From Saccharina japonica (Eukaryota > Sar > Phaeophyceae > Laminariales > Laminariaceae): a stretch of DNA of 64,000 nucleotides. The stretch covers positions 285,828 through 349,827 of the forward strand of contig MEHQ01003846.1 of the NCBI GenBank assembly GCA_008828725.1. The letters run 5' to 3'. This document shows positions 61,971 through 63,604 of this stretch, piece by piece. Each line of letters starts with the position of its first letter. Within the stretch, counting starts at the first letter, position 1. Position numbers and translations under genes: made by a program. The notes beneath the pieces are model-generated. The model saw only the letters and a program-made list of their open reading frames with translations. It was not told the origin of the DNA and did not search any database.

Positions 61971-63125
61971 CTGCTGATAATTTCTATGCTGCTCCCCCCT
62001 GCTACTGCTGCTGCTGCTGCTGCTTTTGCTGCTTTGTTCTGCCAATTCCTGCTGCTGCTATCATTCCACTGCTGCTGGTGCTTTATTCTGCCAATTCTTG
62101 CTGCTGCTATCATTCCACTGCTGCTGCTGCCTTCTTATGCCAATTCCTGCTGCTGCTGCTATCATTCCACTGCTGTTGCTGCTTTGTTCTTCTGCCAATT
62201 CCTGCTGCTGCATCTATTATTCTGCTGCTGCTGCTGCTGCTGCTGCTACTTTCTATGCTGCTTCTCCCTACTGCTGCTGCTGCTTTCTGCTGCTAATTGC
62301 TGCTGCTATCATTCCTCTGCTGCTGCTGCTGCTGGTACTGCTGTCACCTGAGAAGGACCGGAAGGAGTACATCGGGTCGATGTACCAGCTGTTCATGACA
62401 TCGGCCGACAATCTGGGGGACGTCGACTGGGCGTTACAACTGCATCAGGCTTGCCTCAAGGGGGGAAATAAGCCCAGCCGGTGGTTTCATCCCACTGTGG
62501 TGAAAATGCTGGCGGAGGCAGGGAGATTGAGAGAAGCCGCCGATATCGCTGAGGTGATTTTTTTTTTTCCGATATCGCTGAGGTGATACGATATATACAT
62601 ATTTTTTCTCTTTCGAGCAGTCCGATATTTTTTGTGCTCGATATTTTTTCATGTCCGATATTTCTTCATGTCCGATATTTTATGTATAAAAAAAAGAGCA
62701 CCCCCATGGCAGCGAAGACTCTGGGGGAGGCGGGGAGATTGAGAGAAGCCGCGGACATCGCTGATGAGTTGAAATGTATACCACTGATGTGCCTAAATGT
62801 AAGCACCGTTTTGATTTAGTATTAATGTACAAAATGTGCTTATGTTTCGGTACAGAGTGGTATACATTTTCTCTCGCGCATTCCCATTTCTGTTTTTTTT
62901 TTTTTTTTTTTAAGTCCGATATTTTGACGCGTGCTGCGATAGAGGTTGTAGCACTTTTTGGCTGAAGTGGTTTCTGAATGATCGGCTACCTTCACCCCAA
63001 ATCGTCGGAATTTCATTCTTACTGTATTGCATTTTTTTTTCATTTTGTAGTTTGGCCATGGGCTTGTTCATTGGGTCCGGCCCCGGGGCTTGACAACTCC
63101 CCTAAAGAAATCACGAAATATCTAG
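21842..63125 (+). CDS. Pentatricopeptide-repeat (PPR) protein gene
   Basis: The model joins 21842-22108, 38294-38467, 51648-51754, 53049-53186, 54815-54920, 56343-56504, 58089-58271, 60545-60763, 61683-61796, 62353-62553 and 63051-63125, giving 581 residues. All junctions have AG/GT borders and agreeing phases. Residues 1-30 are Arg-rich with one acidic residue, like a mitochondrial presequence. Residues about 135-320 carry consecutive PPR units: the key aromatic or hydrophobic position recurs at 142, 177, 212, 246 and 281, that is, every 34-35 residues. Further helical-repeat sequence runs to about 557. PPR proteins bind single-stranded organellar RNA and guide its processing, stability or translation; the target here is unknown. 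Introns 1 and 2 are 16,185 and 13,180 bases, the others 0.5-2.3 kb. The weakest points are exon 1 (joined by phase only) and exon 11. Confidence 0.85.
23643..23722. mobile_element. MITE-P palindrome
   Basis: CACTCTGGACGGAAATGTAA pairs with TTACATTTCCGTCCAAAGTG across a short loop. The same design recurs at 28271, 32912, 39311 and 62773 with different arm sequences. Confidence 0.65.
23769..23896 (+). mobile_element. MITE-B copy
   Basis: Opens with ACGGGGGGGCATAGTAAAC, closes with CCTATTTACTATGGTCCCTC. Confidence 0.7.
24227..24407 (+). mobile_element. MITE-C copy
   Basis: GGTCCCTCTACAGTGCCGG at the left; CCGGCACTACGAGTATAGA with AGGACC at the right, interrupted by a short insertion. In PPR intron 1. 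Confidence 0.7.
24890..25012. repeat. Repeat D fragment and hAT-MITE end
   Basis: GACACTGGGTGTACTGG and TTTCATGTGAAGATA belong to repeat D. CCAGTGCCCAGCCCTA at about 24990-25005 is a solo hAT-MITE terminus. Confidence 0.5.
25203..25560 (+). repeat. GATC element, good copy
   Basis: A left minisatellite (ATCACGATCTAGATCATCTACAG, five units of about 27 bases) leads into GCCTGCCGTTCTGAGATGC, CCACCCGGCAACATGAGC, ATCTGCCCTGAAAGATC and ends near GATGATCTTCCCGGGG. The order of landmarks is constant in all copies. Confidence 0.75.
25761..25783 (-). repeat. Interstitial telomere-like repeat
   Basis: CTAACCCTAACCCTAACCC in about four units. TTAGGG is the usual telomere repeat of brown algae. The run is isolated and short. 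Confidence 0.7.
26029..26204 (+). mobile_element. MITE-C copy
   Basis: GTCCCTCTATAGTGCCGG and CCGGCACTATAGAGGGACC ends with full interior. One of the best preserved copies. Confidence 0.8.
28151..28523 (+). mobile_element. Composite: GGGACCC element with MITE-A and MITE-P inside
   Basis: The left end TAGCCCCTTTT is followed by a MITE-A (28160-28245) in its TTAA, then GGGACCCCGCG. A MITE-P palindrome (28271-28357, TATACCACTCTGTCCC with GGGACAGAGTGGTATA) is nested further in. The right end is GGTCCCTTAAAAGGAGCC. Confidence 0.65.
28640..29012 (+). repeat. GATC element interrupted by MITE-B
   Basis: GATC-element sequence (CCAGATCATGATCTATTGAT) is cut by a MITE-B (28667-28772, opening GGGGGACCTTAGTAAA). 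It resumes with CGCCTGCCGTTATGAGATGC and on to ATCAATGATCTGTCCGAG. Confidence 0.7.
29820..30002 (+). repeat. CAA microsatellite
   Basis: Long interrupted then nearly pure (CAA)n; the pure part is at about 29930-29998. It generates poly-Gln, poly-Thr, poly-Leu and poly-Cys frames that are not genes. Confidence 0.95.
30216..30300 (+). repeat. Repeat D copy
   Basis: CTACCCGTCGACATCCAGCA, then GTGCCGATTCTTCATCC. Confidence 0.65.
30363..30498 (+). mobile_element. MITE-B copy
   Basis: Left end TATCACGGGGAGACCATAC, right end TATGGTCCCCCGTAATA. Confidence 0.7.
31080..31737. repeat. CTTGACGG-family repeats
   Basis: Several copies in the opposite orientation to those at 6 kb: GACAGCCGTCAAAGCCGTCA, TCTTGACGGGTC and CCACACTAAAACTAG. 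More follow at 32030-32190. No gene. Confidence 0.55.
31738..31994 (+). mobile_element. Three MITE-A units head to tail
   Basis: TTAA borders lie at 31738, 31814, 31898 and 31991, so neighbouring units share one TTAA. The first unit lacks its terminal GGGG and joins straight to the next CCC end, as in the seven-unit array at 39764. The third unit is a diverged subtype with GGGACTGCAGTCC. Confidence 0.8.
32283..32890 (+). repeat. Repeat G, two copies
   Basis: Copies at 32283-32520 and 32711-32890 share GGTGCCCCTGGCAGGTTTTT, AGAGTACACACCGAGGTGGG and GGGTCCTGGTATCC. A third, expanded copy lies at 42860-43300. No coding content seen. Confidence 0.65.
32912..32998. mobile_element. MITE-P palindrome
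   Basis: GTACCACTTTGGGCG and GATATAAGGAC face GTCCTTATACTCCCGCCC and AGGGTGGTAC. Confidence 0.65.
33120..33517 (+). mobile_element. hAT-type MITE with 8-bp target duplication
   Basis: The left end TAGGGCTGGGCACTGGC and right end GTGCCAATGCCCATCCCTA are inverted repeats of hAT type. They are flanked by GATATCGT (33112-33119) and GAAATCGT (33518-33525), an 8-base duplication with one mismatch. At 398 bases it has no transposase. Confidence 0.85.
34039..34125 (-). mobile_element. MITE-A copy
   Basis: CCCCTTAAGAACTGGTCCC to CAGTTCTGAATGGG-TTAA. It directly abuts the foldback element on its right. Confidence 0.8.
34127..34335. mobile_element. Foldback element with 34-base perfect arms
   Basis: Arms 34186-34219 and 34243-34276 are exact complements around a 23-base loop; each contains GGTCAACACACGCACCAGC or its complement. 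Outer ends GGGCCCGTTTTAAC and GTTAATATGGGCCC form a second inverted repeat. Confidence 0.75.
34600..34774 (-). repeat. SINE, truncated copy
   Basis: Body words CGCGATAAAAATCAAGGC and CCCCGGATCTGAGTTACGAC, tail AATAAATGGGATGG, then A-rich, read on the minus strand. Confidence 0.7.
34926..35035 (+). mobile_element. MITE-B copy
   Basis: TTTACGGAGGGCCATAGTAA to CTATGGTCCCCCGTATTA. Confidence 0.75.
35270..35395 (+). repeat. CTACTGCTG triplet tract
   Basis: Interrupted CTA/CTG/GCT triplets; simple sequence. Confidence 0.85.
35500..35720 (+). repeat. TTGGTGTTGGGTGCAATGATG minisatellite
   Basis: About seven units built from GGTGTTGGTGTTGGGTGCA with alternating ATTGATG or ATGATG linkers. Lengths are multiples of three, so frames stay open without coding. 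Confidence 0.85.
35821..35929 (+). mobile_element. MITE-B copy, intact ends
   Basis: TATTACGGAGGACCATAGTA and TACTATGGTCCCCCGTAATA; a good reference copy (109 bases). Confidence 0.85.
35940..36180 (+). repeat. GGT/GTT triplet tract
   Basis: G-rich GGTGGTGGT interspersed with CGTGCTGGTGG; simple sequence. A similar tract follows at 36660-36760. Confidence 0.85.
36466..36584 (+). mobile_element. MITE-B copy
   Basis: TATTACGGGTGACCATAGTA to CTATGGTCCCCCGTAATA. Confidence 0.8.
36782..36876 (+). repeat. TTTTTGTAACGC tandem repeat
   Basis: About seven units of 12-17 bases (TGTAACGCTTTT). Confidence 0.8.
37030..37310 (+). repeat. GATC element, complete but short minisatellite
   Basis: GATCATCTACAGATAGATC, CCTAACCTGCCGTTATGAC, CCCACCCGGCAACATGAGC, three ATCATACAG units, TGCCCTGAACGATCTAG, ending near CCCGAGGTGTGCAA. 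It probably shows the unexpanded form. Confidence 0.75.
37358..37444 (-). mobile_element. MITE-A copy
   Basis: CCCCTTCAGAACTGGTCCC to CAGTTCTAAATGGG-TTAA. Confidence 0.75.
37654..37903 (+). mobile_element. MITE-T copy
   Basis: GGACGCGTGCTACGGTAGAG at the left and CACCTCTATTGTAGCATGCG at the right form the terminal inverted repeat. The interior includes GCACTTTTTGGCAAAATCG, TTTGGTCATGAGATTTTGC and GGTGAGGTATGACGCTCC. Confidence 0.7.
37939..38027 (-). mobile_element. MITE-A copy, both TTAA ends
   Basis: TTAA-CCCCCTAAGAACTGG to CAGTTCTGAATGGG-TTAA. It lies just before the assembly gap. Confidence 0.8.
38042..38214. other. Assembly gap bounded by poly-G
   Basis: 135 N (38063-38197) sit between runs of about 20 and 17 G. 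The gap is probably a long G homopolymer or a G-rich repeat that stopped sequencing. It lies about 100 bases upstream of PPR exon 2, so no exon is likely lost, but this is not certain. Confidence 0.9.
38294..38467 (+). CDS. PPR exon 2: first PPR motif
   Basis: The acceptor is TGTCCCTGGTCAG and the donor AGG/GTGAGT. Its 58 codons include GEALRLLEDGRREGIKDV and then RAYNAVFR, the helix-B start of a PPR unit. Joined to exon 3, the Tyr of AYN and the Tyr of DTYN are exactly 35 residues apart. Confidence 0.85.
38515..38600 (-). repeat. GCTGTGAGATCGAGGATTTCG repeat
   Basis: The same words occur at 33850-33935, 46520-46630 and 46740-46850, always next to a T- or A-rich run. It is a short dispersed repeat of unknown class. 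Confidence 0.55.
38840..39070 (-). repeat. Repeat E copy
   Basis: Reverse orientation: GTTCTTAGAAGGATACAGCT, CTAGCAATGTCTGCCTGGTC, CCCGGCATTGTAGGGATGCG and CGACTACGGCCATGCATGAC, followed by a C run. Confidence 0.65.
39178..39394. repeat. Rearranged 179-bp satellite unit next to a MITE-P
   Basis: At 39178-39310, CGTTTTTCAGCGCTCG is in the satellite orientation, but GGTCGAAC..GGCTCTCTAGACCAGATA is inverted relative to the 11.6-kb array. A MITE-P palindrome (CCACTCTGTACCGAAATATA with GTGCTTATGTTTCGGGAC) follows at 39311-39394. Confidence 0.6.
39530..39725 (+). repeat. Repeat D, longest copy
   Basis: GTGTGTTCTTCACATTAAAC, CTACCCGTCGACATCCAGCA, CCGTGCCGATTCTTCATCC, TGTGGTCACAAAACTACGAC and AGACAATGCAATGCCATA, in the order also seen at 7148-7325. 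Confidence 0.7.
39757..40481 (+). mobile_element. Composite: GGGACCC element with a seven-unit MITE-A array in its end
   Basis: Inside the array (39764-40311), units begin at TTAA positions 39764, 39841, 39917, 39995, 40071 (as TTCA), 40147 and 40223, with a 76-78 base period. Only the last unit keeps the full right end (CAGTTCTTAAGGGGTTAA). The rest of the outer element follows: GGGACCCTCGAAATGCG, CCCTTATATACCG and GGGGTCCCTCAAAAGGGGC. Confidence 0.85.
40678..41156 (+). repeat. GGGCTTAGCCTT 12-base minisatellite
   Basis: About 30 units of TTGGGCTTAGCC, uniform at the left and drifting to GGGCCTAGCCTT and CTTAGTCTTAGCC at the right. The 12-base period keeps frames open on both strands (Leu-Gly/Ser or Lys-Pro/Ala repeats); not genes. 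Confidence 0.95.
41687..42053 (-). repeat. tRNA-derived SINE, best full-length copy
   Basis: Head at 42053-41970: A-box-like GATGGTCTAGAGGTAAC and B box GAGTTCGAATCTC, tRNA-like spacing. The body runs through GCGTGGGTAGGCACAATTCG, TCTCGCGATAAAAATCAATG and GCTCTGCGTTACGACTAGG, to an A/G-rich tail. Confidence 0.75.
42860..43300 (+). repeat. Repeat G with tandem amplification
   Basis: Units start at 43018, 43136 and 43242 (AGGATTGTAGTGA), each with CCTGGTATCCACATCACCCC, a pyrimidine run, CAGACGTGCAAACATG and TTGTAAAAGG. Unit length is 106-118 bases. Confidence 0.7.
43405..43589 (+). repeat. SINE, 5'-truncated
   Basis: GATGCGAGTCGACGAGGGAA to GAAGATAATAAGTGGGGA. A shorter fragment lies at 44366-44450. 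Confidence 0.7.
43685..44065 (-). repeat. GATC element with expanded repeat
   Basis: Reverse orientation. GATCTAGATCGTTCGGGGCA opens, then an array of TGATCTATGATCTGTA units (43735-43905), then AGCTCATGTTGCCGGGTGG and GTAGATCACGATC. Confidence 0.75.
44680..44822 (+). repeat. GCT microsatellites
   Basis: About 11 GCT units at 44680-44713 and a shorter run at 44803-44821. Confidence 0.9.
45290..45395 (-). other. tRNA-like sequence
   Basis: On the minus strand, CCACGCGCTTGGCTGCGAGG is followed by AGTTTGAGCCCCGGCC, resembling the A- and B-box parts of a tRNA. I could not fold a clean cloverleaf. It is probably the head of another tRNA-derived repeat. Confidence 0.3.
46520..46850. repeat. Pair of inverted repeats
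   Basis: The segment 46540-46610 (ACACTCAGCTAGCAAATATG, TTCGACGAAATCCTCGAGCT) returns inverted at 46770-46830 (AGCTCGAGGATTTCGTCGAG, TTGCTAGCTGGGTGTAATAC). A direct repeat, TATGTGGATATTATGAGGAA, sits at 46484 and 46720. Confidence 0.6.
47090..47177 (+). mobile_element. MITE-A copy
   Basis: CCCATTCAGAACTG to GAAGGGG-TTAA. Confidence 0.75.
47234..47735 (+). mobile_element. MITE-T with two nested MITE-A units
   Basis: Ends GCGTGCTACGATAGATATAG and CACCTCTATCGTAGCCTGCG. Nested at 47300-47396 is a palindromic MITE-A subtype (AACTGCAGTCCCGTTATGGG with CGGGACTGCGGTTCT). A standard MITE-A follows at 47393-47481, sharing the TTAA. Confidence 0.75.
47734..47838 (+). mobile_element. MITE-B copy, adjacent to MITE-T
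   Basis: TCGGGACCATATTAAATAGG to CTATGGTCCCTCGCAATA. Confidence 0.65.
47950..48165 (+). repeat. 27-base tandem repeat
   Basis: About eight units of GATTACAGTGTGGTATACTA plus TTATATT. Confidence 0.9.
48715..48935 (-). repeat. GATC element, reverse
   Basis: CACACCTCGGACAGATCAG opens (end of the family), then ATCAGATAG units to 48835, then GATCATTCCCACTTGATC. Confidence 0.7.
49225..49258 (+). repeat. Short TTAGGG run
   Basis: GGGTTAGGGTTAGGGTTGGG; about three telomere-like units within otherwise ordinary sequence. Confidence 0.5.
49375..49918 (-). mobile_element. MITE-T-like region with nested MITE-A and shared 3' flank
   Basis: CATGCTACCGGTAGAGGTGC marks a MITE-T end; a MITE-A lies at 49576-49664. 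From 49776 the sequence (CATTCCAACTCACACGATCA, ACAGTGCCTCGTTGCTG, CGGTTCCCGATCT) matches 63221-63368 after the PPR gene. Confidence 0.6.
49930..50280 (+). repeat. Repeat F, partly duplicated
   Basis: GTTTGGGCTGGTCGGCGTTA occurs at about 49945 and, slightly changed, at 50035; then the body as at 9094-9345. Confidence 0.6.
50271..50440 (+). repeat. Two direct 85-base units
   Basis: GAAGCCTTGTAAGTTATAAT starts at 50271 and 50356; nearly identical, so recent. Confidence 0.85.
50493..50580 (+). mobile_element. MITE-A copy
   Basis: CCCATTCAGAGCTG to TTTTTAAGGGG-TTAA; its right end adjoins the 50584 reading frame. Confidence 0.75.
50584..50808 (+). CDS. Unrecognised 74-codon reading frame
   Basis: ATG to TAA, with a balanced, protein-like composition (for example MLCDEPSRGVSDAIGKIEQQ and VLLKYFGRTWLEDFDNS). 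It shows no simple-sequence bias, unlike most frames here. Codon third positions are AT-rich, unlike the GC-rich PPR and kinase exons, so a foreign or transposon origin is possible. It lies in PPR intron 2 with no obvious promoter or neighbours. I recognise no family; it may be a fragment of a longer gene. Confidence 0.35.
   Translation: MYVGGFLSTVNVSVLRYKSRVVFRGSMLCDEPSRGVSDAIGKIEQQVLLKYFGRTWLEDFDNSVCAFRLKTNEP
50925..51060 (+). other. tRNA-like sequence
   Basis: GGAGCATAGTTCAGCTTGAA and GGAGCATAGTTCATCTTG resemble A boxes, and GGGCCCGGGTTCGAACTT resembles a B box. Spacing is too long for a normal tRNA and the acceptor stem does not pair, so a SINE head or tRNA relic is likely. Confidence 0.35.
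51130..51700 (+). repeat. Tandem copies of a splice acceptor and exon start
   Basis: Acceptor-like (C)GCAG ends lie at 51150, 51249, 51393, 51522 and 51647. Most are preceded by GGGTTTCC..TGTAACCCG and a T-rich tract and followed by a version of TTGTCGGCGGATAAGAAG. Only the last copy continues into the PPR exon; the others diverge and close by stop codons. Confidence 0.85.
51648..51754 (+). CDS. PPR exon 3
   Basis: The acceptor is TTTTTTGCGCAG and the donor TACGG/GTGAGA. It begins in phase 0 (FLSADKKNGAMTELMEQLKG), includes GLEPNVDTYNYVIY, and ends two bases into a codon that exon 4 completes. Classic PPR helix A/B pattern with the G-L-x-P-N-x-x-T-Y loop. Confidence 0.9.
51785..52258 (-). 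repeat. GATC element with expanded repeat, reverse
   Basis: TCATTCCCACGTAATGATC, TTCCGGGGAAGATACG and the long array of GATGATCTATCTGTAGAT units (51985-52250), ending ATCTGAGGTGTGAAT. In PPR intron 3. Confidence 0.8.
52500..52585 (+). mobile_element. MITE-A copy, both TTAA ends
   Basis: TTAA-CCCATTCAGAATTG to CGGTTCTTAAGGGG-TTAA. Confidence 0.8.
53049..53186 (+). CDS. PPR exon 4
   Basis: The acceptor is GTACCGCGACAG and the donor ACCAG/GTCAGT. One base completes Gly from exon 3, then HATSKDVVSAVRTYDEMIAS and onward for 45 codons, ending with two bases of an Arg codon. The PPR period is kept (position 212). Confidence 0.88.
53190..53640 (+). repeat. CCTTG pentamer microsatellite at the donor
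   Basis: (CCTTG)n starts a few bases after the GTCAGT donor of exon 4 and runs about 330 bases almost pure, then continues broken to 53640. The opposite strand is (GGCAA)n. It produces Leu-Pro-Cys-Ala and Arg-Gln-Gly-Lys frames that are not genes. Confidence 0.97.
53868..54758 (+). repeat. GATC element with two expanded minisatellites
   Basis: The left array is 15-base ATCATCTACAGATGG (53880-54065). The middle has TAACATGCCGTTGTGATATA and GGATCTATACTG. The right array has a 27-base period, ATCATGATCTGGGAATCGAT plus TATCTAG (54310-54740, about 15 units). The 171-codon frame across the right array is only a by-product of the 27-base period. Confidence 0.85.
54815..54920 (+). CDS. PPR exon 5
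   Basis: The acceptor is GGTGGGGAGCAG and the donor ACT/GTAAGT. One base completes Arg, then TFEELRAKGLEPSRASYHSM and on to WQAIRT. Canonical PPR loop GLEPSRASY. Confidence 0.9.
54955..55130 (+). repeat. TTG/GCT triplet tract
   Basis: GTTGTTGTTGTTGCTGCTG and similar; simple sequence in PPR intron 5. Confidence 0.9.
55136..55225 (-). mobile_element. MITE-A copy, both TTAA ends
   Basis: TTAA-CCCCTTAAGAACTGG to CGGTTATGAGTGGG-TTAA. Confidence 0.8.
55362..55461. promoter_or_regulatory. Cluster of four TGACGTCA palindromes
   Basis: TGACGTCA occurs at 55362, 55408, 55428 and 55454, linked by CGAGGTAACGGTA repeats. TGACGTCA is the bZIP (CRE) site. Whether it is used is unknown; it could simply be a tandem repeat. 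Confidence 0.45.
55810..56255 (-). repeat. Repeat E, three partial copies
   Basis: CCCGGCATTGTAGGGGTGCG, GTTGTAGGGATGCGAGGGTC and CCCGGCATTGTAGGAATGCG mark three reverse units at about 55815, 56048 and 56213. C runs flank them. Confidence 0.65.
56343..56504 (+). CDS. PPR exon 6
   Basis: The acceptor is GTGTCTGTGAAG and the donor AAC/GTGGGT. 54 codons in phase 0: VMHTMIEEGRAPNDPAF, then ARKLGDPDFAKLLLETRG. The PPR period continues (Phe281). This is the most diverged unit so far. Confidence 0.88.
56960..57014 (+). mobile_element. MITE-A fragment
   Basis: GGTCTAATCCGAAGTGTTTT, GTCCCCAACACGAG and AAAGGGGTTTA; left end lost. Confidence 0.45.
57080..57560 (+). repeat. 16-base minisatellite GGTGACCGTTGCTGCT
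   Basis: Around 25 drifting units. Three units equal 48 bases, so a minus-strand frame of 190 codons stays open (Gln/Ser/Asn/Gly-rich); not a gene. Confidence 0.85.
57595..58088 (+). repeat. GATC element ending at the exon 7 acceptor
   Basis: Array of ATCATCTACAGATAG units (57605-57885), then GCTCCCACCCGGCAGCATGA and ATCTGCCGTGAAATATC, ending GATCGATGATCTGTCC. A further ATGATCTGTGAAACAG is the splice acceptor of PPR exon 7, so element and splice site overlap or abut. Confidence 0.75.
58089..58271 (+). CDS. PPR exon 7
   Basis: The acceptor is ATCTGTGAAACAG and the donor GAG/GTAAGG. 61 codons: VMVTLAEAGRPAEVLVLWRQ, a longer loop (VQGVGSVDIKPETYV) and ATKLRAWEEVEAILGMME. Helical-repeat character. 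Confidence 0.88.
58300..58830. repeat. TTCGAGACGG repeats and poly-G
   Basis: CCACGCATCCTTTCGAGACG occurs at about 58363 and 58643 with related pieces between, separated by G-rich runs. Relatives lie reversed near 27300 and 38760. Confidence 0.6.
58835..59310 (+). repeat. Repeat E, near full length (about 480 bases)
   Basis: GTATCATGTCGTTGCACGGC, GCCGGGACGGAGCGGTTGG, GCGAAGCGCGCCGTGAAGG, TGGTGTTGGCCACTTCCGG, GTGCGGAGACAAAGCG and GACCGCCAGCTTTGCG, ending in A-rich sequence plus GGCACTGGTTGTCTAAGCTC. The same order occurs at 60900-61430. Confidence 0.7.
59690..60180 (+). repeat. G-rich tract, repeat E piece and GCTT repeat
   Basis: Poly-G runs, a repeat E fragment (59735-59840), GGGGTGGAGTG repeats (59930-59985) and a TTGC/GCTGGCTT tetranucleotide tract (60058-60175). 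Confidence 0.8.
60485..60504 (+). repeat. Interstitial telomere-like repeat
   Basis: GGGTTAGGGTTAGGG, about three units, 40 bases before PPR exon 8, between two copies of CACACATTTCTAAAAAACT. Confidence 0.7.
60545..60763 (+). CDS. PPR exon 8
   Basis: The acceptor is CTGAACGCAG and the donor GCG/GTAAGG. 73 codons: ERSMPIDDNLYLAVMGQRGP, EVERVLGFVEQLETRSG, then MAPALQLQLAVVCASAK. Phase 0 at both ends, strongly GC-rich. Confidence 0.88.
60900..61430 (+). repeat. Repeat E, near full length
   Basis: Two starts (about 60917 and 60969, GTCGTGCACGGCCGTAGTCG), then the full body through GACCGCCAGCCTTGGGAACC and GGTTGTGTAGCTCACGCAG. Confidence 0.7.
61683..61796 (+). CDS. PPR exon 9
   Basis: The acceptor is AACTGCTGCAG and the donor AAG/GTGGGA. 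38 codons: QNAEVRINGYCKQALVNTL, then RLGRHEAVRTVWNESTSK. Phase 0 at both ends. Confidence 0.85.
61930..62345 (+). repeat. CTG-rich intron end
   Basis: Pure (CTG) at 61931-61968, then about six units of GCTGCTATCATTCCACTGCT with TTCTGCCAATTCCTG. It doubles as the pyrimidine-rich tract before exon 10 and yields Leu- or Cys-rich frames that are not coding. Confidence 0.85.
62353..62553 (+). CDS. PPR exon 10
   Basis: The acceptor is GCTGTCACCTGAG and the donor GAG/GTGATT (weak). 67 codons: KDRKEYIGSMYQLFMTSADN, VDWALQLHQACLKGGNKPS and KMLAEAGRLREAADIAE. If the donor is not used, translation runs ten codons into the intron and stops at about 62586, which is a credible alternative end of the protein. 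Confidence 0.82.
62695..62771 (+). pseudogene. Duplicated 3' end of PPR exon 10
   Basis: Encodes GEAGRLREAADIAD, matching AEAGRLREAADIAE of exon 10 at protein and DNA level (GGGAGATTGAGAGAAGCCGC is identical). There is no acceptor directly before it. A MITE-P (62773-62870) follows at once. Confidence 0.75.
62773..62870. mobile_element. MITE-P palindrome
   Basis: AAATGTATACCACTGATGTG pairs with the complementary right end CAGAGTGGTATACATTT; inner arms TAAGCACCGTTTTG and AAAATGTGCTTATG. Confidence 0.75.
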
Positions 63126-63511
63126 CCCAGCAACCGCTGGCCAGCTACAAAAGCAGCAGCCCTGTCTGTTCGCGTGTTCTACCAGTCTGCCAGCACTGTT
63201 CCGTGCTGTACCCACTTGGTATTCCAACTCACACGATCAACCAAACAGTGCCTCGTTGCTGTTATTTTTAGCCAAGAATATGAACCAAACGCTTAATTCT
63301 CTCTAGAACAACAAACAATATATATATTTTTCTTGGATCGGTTCCCGATCTATAATAACATTATCCATTATTTCCCTCCAAAAACAGTTTTTAGGTGAGG
63401 AACTCTATACCTGCAGTAGCCTGCACACCGATTTAGGAGTCCCTCAAGTGACCAACCACCCTCAGAAGGCTAAAACATGGTGTGCACACCCCTACCTCAA
63501 GATAGCATGCG
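62928..63511 (+). mobile_element. MITE-T-like element spanning the predicted last exon
   Basis: The left end GACGCGTGCTGCGATAGAGG and the right end AAGATAGCATGCGTC match the MITE-T termini at 37654-37903. TTTGGCCATGGGCTTGTTCA inside corresponds to TTTGGTCATGAGATTTTGC of that copy. The sequence 63221-63368 is shared with 49776-49918. Confidence 0.6.
63051..63125 (+). CDS. PPR exon 11 (predicted terminal exon, transposon-derived)
   Basis: A strong acceptor (TTTTTTTTCATTTTGTAG) leads in phase 0 to 24 codons (FGHGLVHWVRPRGLTTPLKK, then SRNI) and TAG. The first 30 bases align to the interior of MITE-T copies, so the exon would be exonised transposon sequence. The alternative is read-through from exon 10 to a stop at about 62586. 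Confidence 0.4.
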   Translation, partial: FGHGLVHWVRPRGLTTPLKKSRNI

Positions 63512-63604
63512 TCTGAAATACCCGATAGCTTATCTACCGTAGGGAAACATGCTACTCTTGTGAAACGTACTTCGTACATCGGTTGAGTAGCAGCTCCTCA
63601 GTGC

